64,000 nt of DNA from Flexistipes sinusarabici DSM 4947 (GTDB lineage: Bacteria; Chrysiogenota; Deferribacteres; Deferribacterales; Flexistipitaceae), in assembly GCF_000218625.1 (NCBI RefSeq), contig NC_015672.1, positions 1,897,451 through 1,961,450 of the forward strand. The letters run 5' to 3'. Under the pieces are notes generated by a model. It was not told where the DNA came from, made no database searches, and saw only the letters and a list, made by a program, of their open reading frames with translations. Positions 62,762 through 64,000 of the stretch are shown here, one piece after another. The first letter of the stretch is position 1. Every line of letters starts with the position of its first letter. The position numbers and the translations under genes are program-made.

Positions 62762-64000
62762 TCAATTGTCTATATCTTTTATCTGATCTTTTATAAGATT
62801 ACCAAGGTTAAATGATGAATCCTCCGCGTCAAACTGCTTCATATACTCTTTCACTTCTCTCTTTTCCGAATCCATTTTGTATTTTTTTACTGACAGCAGA
62901 ACATTTCTCTTTCTTTTGTCAATTTTAAGCACAACCGCTTTGATTGTCTCCCCCGCTTTAAATTTATCCTCAGGATTGACTTTCTCCACATCCAGCTCTT
63001 TTACAGGAATAAAACCTTTCAGTTCTCTTGGCAGCTTAACTTCCACACCGTCTTTATTAACATCAGAAATTTCGGCTTCAACTACTTTACCGGATGGTAA
63101 TATTTTATCTGCTTCTCTCCATGGATCCTTCTCCAGCTGCTTAACACCGAGACTGATTCTTTCCCGTTTCGGGTCAATTTTAAGAATTTTAGCTTCTATT
63201 TCATCACCCACACTGTAGAGGCTGTTCAAATCATCGATTTCCTTAGTCCATGAGATATCACTTTTTCTCACAAGCCCGTCAATCATAGCACCAAAATCCA
63301 CGAAAACTCCAAAATCTGTAATATTAACCACTTTTCCTTTTACTACAGAACCTTCGGGATGTTTGTCTTTGAGTGTATTCCAGGGGTTGTCTGTGAGAAG
63401 TTTCAGGGATATTTTTATTTTTTTACGCTCATCATCATATCCCAGCACCTTACCTTCGACTCTGTCGCCGCTGTTTAGCTGAACCTTTTCCGATTTAACC
63501 CATGAAAGCTCTTCATCGGGGATAATAGCATCCACACCTGGCTCCACTTCAATCACATAGCCTTTACGCTTCCTTGTCACAACATTTCCGGAAACAACAC
63601 TCTCTTCCGGATATTTTTCCCTGACGCTGTTCCAGGGATCGTCTGAAAGCTGTTTTATGCCCACTTCAATCTTGTTATTTTCATGATCTACATTCAACAC
63701 CTTAACTTCCACAGGATCGTCCACTTCCAGAAGTTTGCCGGGATGTTTTACCACGCCCCAGCTTATATTATTTTTATGAAGGAAGCCGTCAACAGGTCCT
63801 AAATTAACAAATGCTCCGTAATTTTTGATGGTTTTAACAGTACCTTTCAGTTTGTCCCCTTCCTGCACATCTTTAAAAAACTTCTCCTTTTCCTCCTGGT
63901 GGGATTCAATAAGGTACAGCTTTCTGGATGCAAGGGCAGTTTTATTACGTCTGTCGATTTTCAATATTTTGCAGTTAAACACTTTATTCATATAAAAGTC
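62762..64000 (-). CDS. rpsA: 30S ribosomal protein S1 (partial; 5' end beyond the window)
   Basis: At least 412 codons, open to the right edge, so the N-terminus is missing. Four S1 OB-fold repeats follow the partial one at the edge: GDKLKGTVKTIKNYGAFVNLGPVDGFLH, GNVVTRKRKGYVIEVEPGVDAIIPDEELSW, GKVVNITDFGVFVDFGAMIDGLVRKSDISW and EAEISDVNKDGVEVKLPRELKGFIPVKELD, each followed by KVLxxDxExxKIxxxxKxL. S1 binds mRNA leaders on the 30S subunit. The third visible domain is the best conserved, as usual. Genuine start cannot be given; ATG 63991 is only the first Met inside the window. Confidence 0.94.
   Translation of the reverse strand, partial: DFYMNKVFNCKILKIDRRNKTALASRKLYLIESHQEEKEKFFKDVQEGDKLKGTVKTIKNYGAFVNLGPVDGFLHKNNISWGVVKHPGKLLEVDDPVEVKVLNVDHENNKIEVGIKQLSDDPWNSVREKYPEESVVSGNVVTRKRKGYVIEVEPGVDAIIPDEELSWVKSEKVQLNSGDRVEGKVLGYDDERKKIKISLKLLTDNPWNTLKDKHPEGSVVKGKVVNITDFGVFVDFGAMIDGLVRKSDISWTKEIDDLNSLYSVGDEIEAKILKIDPKRERISLGVKQLEKDPWREADKILPSGKVVEAEISDVNKDGVEVKLPRELKGFIPVKELDVEKVNPEDKFKAGETIKAVVLKIDKRKRNVLLSVKKYKMDSEKREVKEYMKQFDAEDSSFNLGNLIKDQIKDIDN

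Overview
The window looks like a chromosomal segment of a low-GC, diderm, probably anaerobic or microaerophilic bacterium. Outer-membrane lipoprotein sorting genes (lolC/lolD), several lipoproteins, a single-chain pyruvate carboxylase and a potassium-type membrane pyrophosphatase would suit Deferribacterota (Flexistipes/Deferribacter-like). That assignment is inference from protein character only; no rRNA or tRNA gene was seen. A diverse accessory zone (about 1-13,400) is joined to a housekeeping backbone (about 13,490-64,000) that is mostly minus-strand.

Accessory zone. Positions 1-2,131 look like the start of an integron cassette array: a consensus promoter, a GTTRRRY recombination site (396-402), an arsenite methyltransferase cassette ended by a 134-bp attC, and a six-helix membrane-protein cassette whose stop codon lies inside a 58-bp attC. 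The arsM frame has a proper ribosome-binding site and ATG at 446, but a TGA replaces the second Cys of its N-terminal Cys-Cys motif. A hairpin with a G-starting loop lies 19 nt downstream, so the gene may encode a selenoprotein. Next comes a type III restriction-modification system (mod-res). Its mod gene is split by an intact 1,336-bp IS5-like element flanked by 5-bp target duplications; removing the element and one duplication restores a 657-codon frame. A third attC-like site follows res. Positions 8,443-13,250 hold truncated or orphan defence genes (a type I/IIG-like restriction fragment, a possible BrxF relative, an AbiEi antitoxin without toxin), a Cys-cluster protein and a lipoprotein, punctuated by four copies of a short GGTCAGGTAA-containing repeat.

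Backbone, plus strand: an Mrp/NBP35 iron-sulfur ATPase (13,490) preceded by a perfect palindrome, and pyruvate carboxylase (14,871). Backbone, minus strand, listed in ascending coordinate order: thiI and a cysteine desulfurase; a small molybdopterin-type oxidoreductase; the pstSCAB phosphate transporter with a three-repeat, 11-bp-period Pho box; a polar amino-acid ABC importer whose first permease appears to start at ATT; murB and an MTA phosphorylase; lolCD; guaA and guaB; nadE with an adjacent nitrilase (probably a split glutamine-dependent NAD synthetase), moaC and ychF; hppA, pth, prs and ispE; a lipoprotein and TPR pair; accB/accC, efp, pepP and aroQ; a Roadblock/TPR pair; aroB/aroK; a PBP with a degenerate glycosyltransferase region; rdgB/rph; a Phd-ParE toxin-antitoxin module flanked by hairpin repeats; comM, sppA, a Ca/Na exchanger and most of rpsA, which runs off the right edge.

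The backbone genes cover phosphate and amino-acid uptake, purine, NAD and shikimate synthesis, envelope maintenance and translation. The left zone is a site of gene acquisition and decay, dominated by arsenic handling and phage or plasmid defence.
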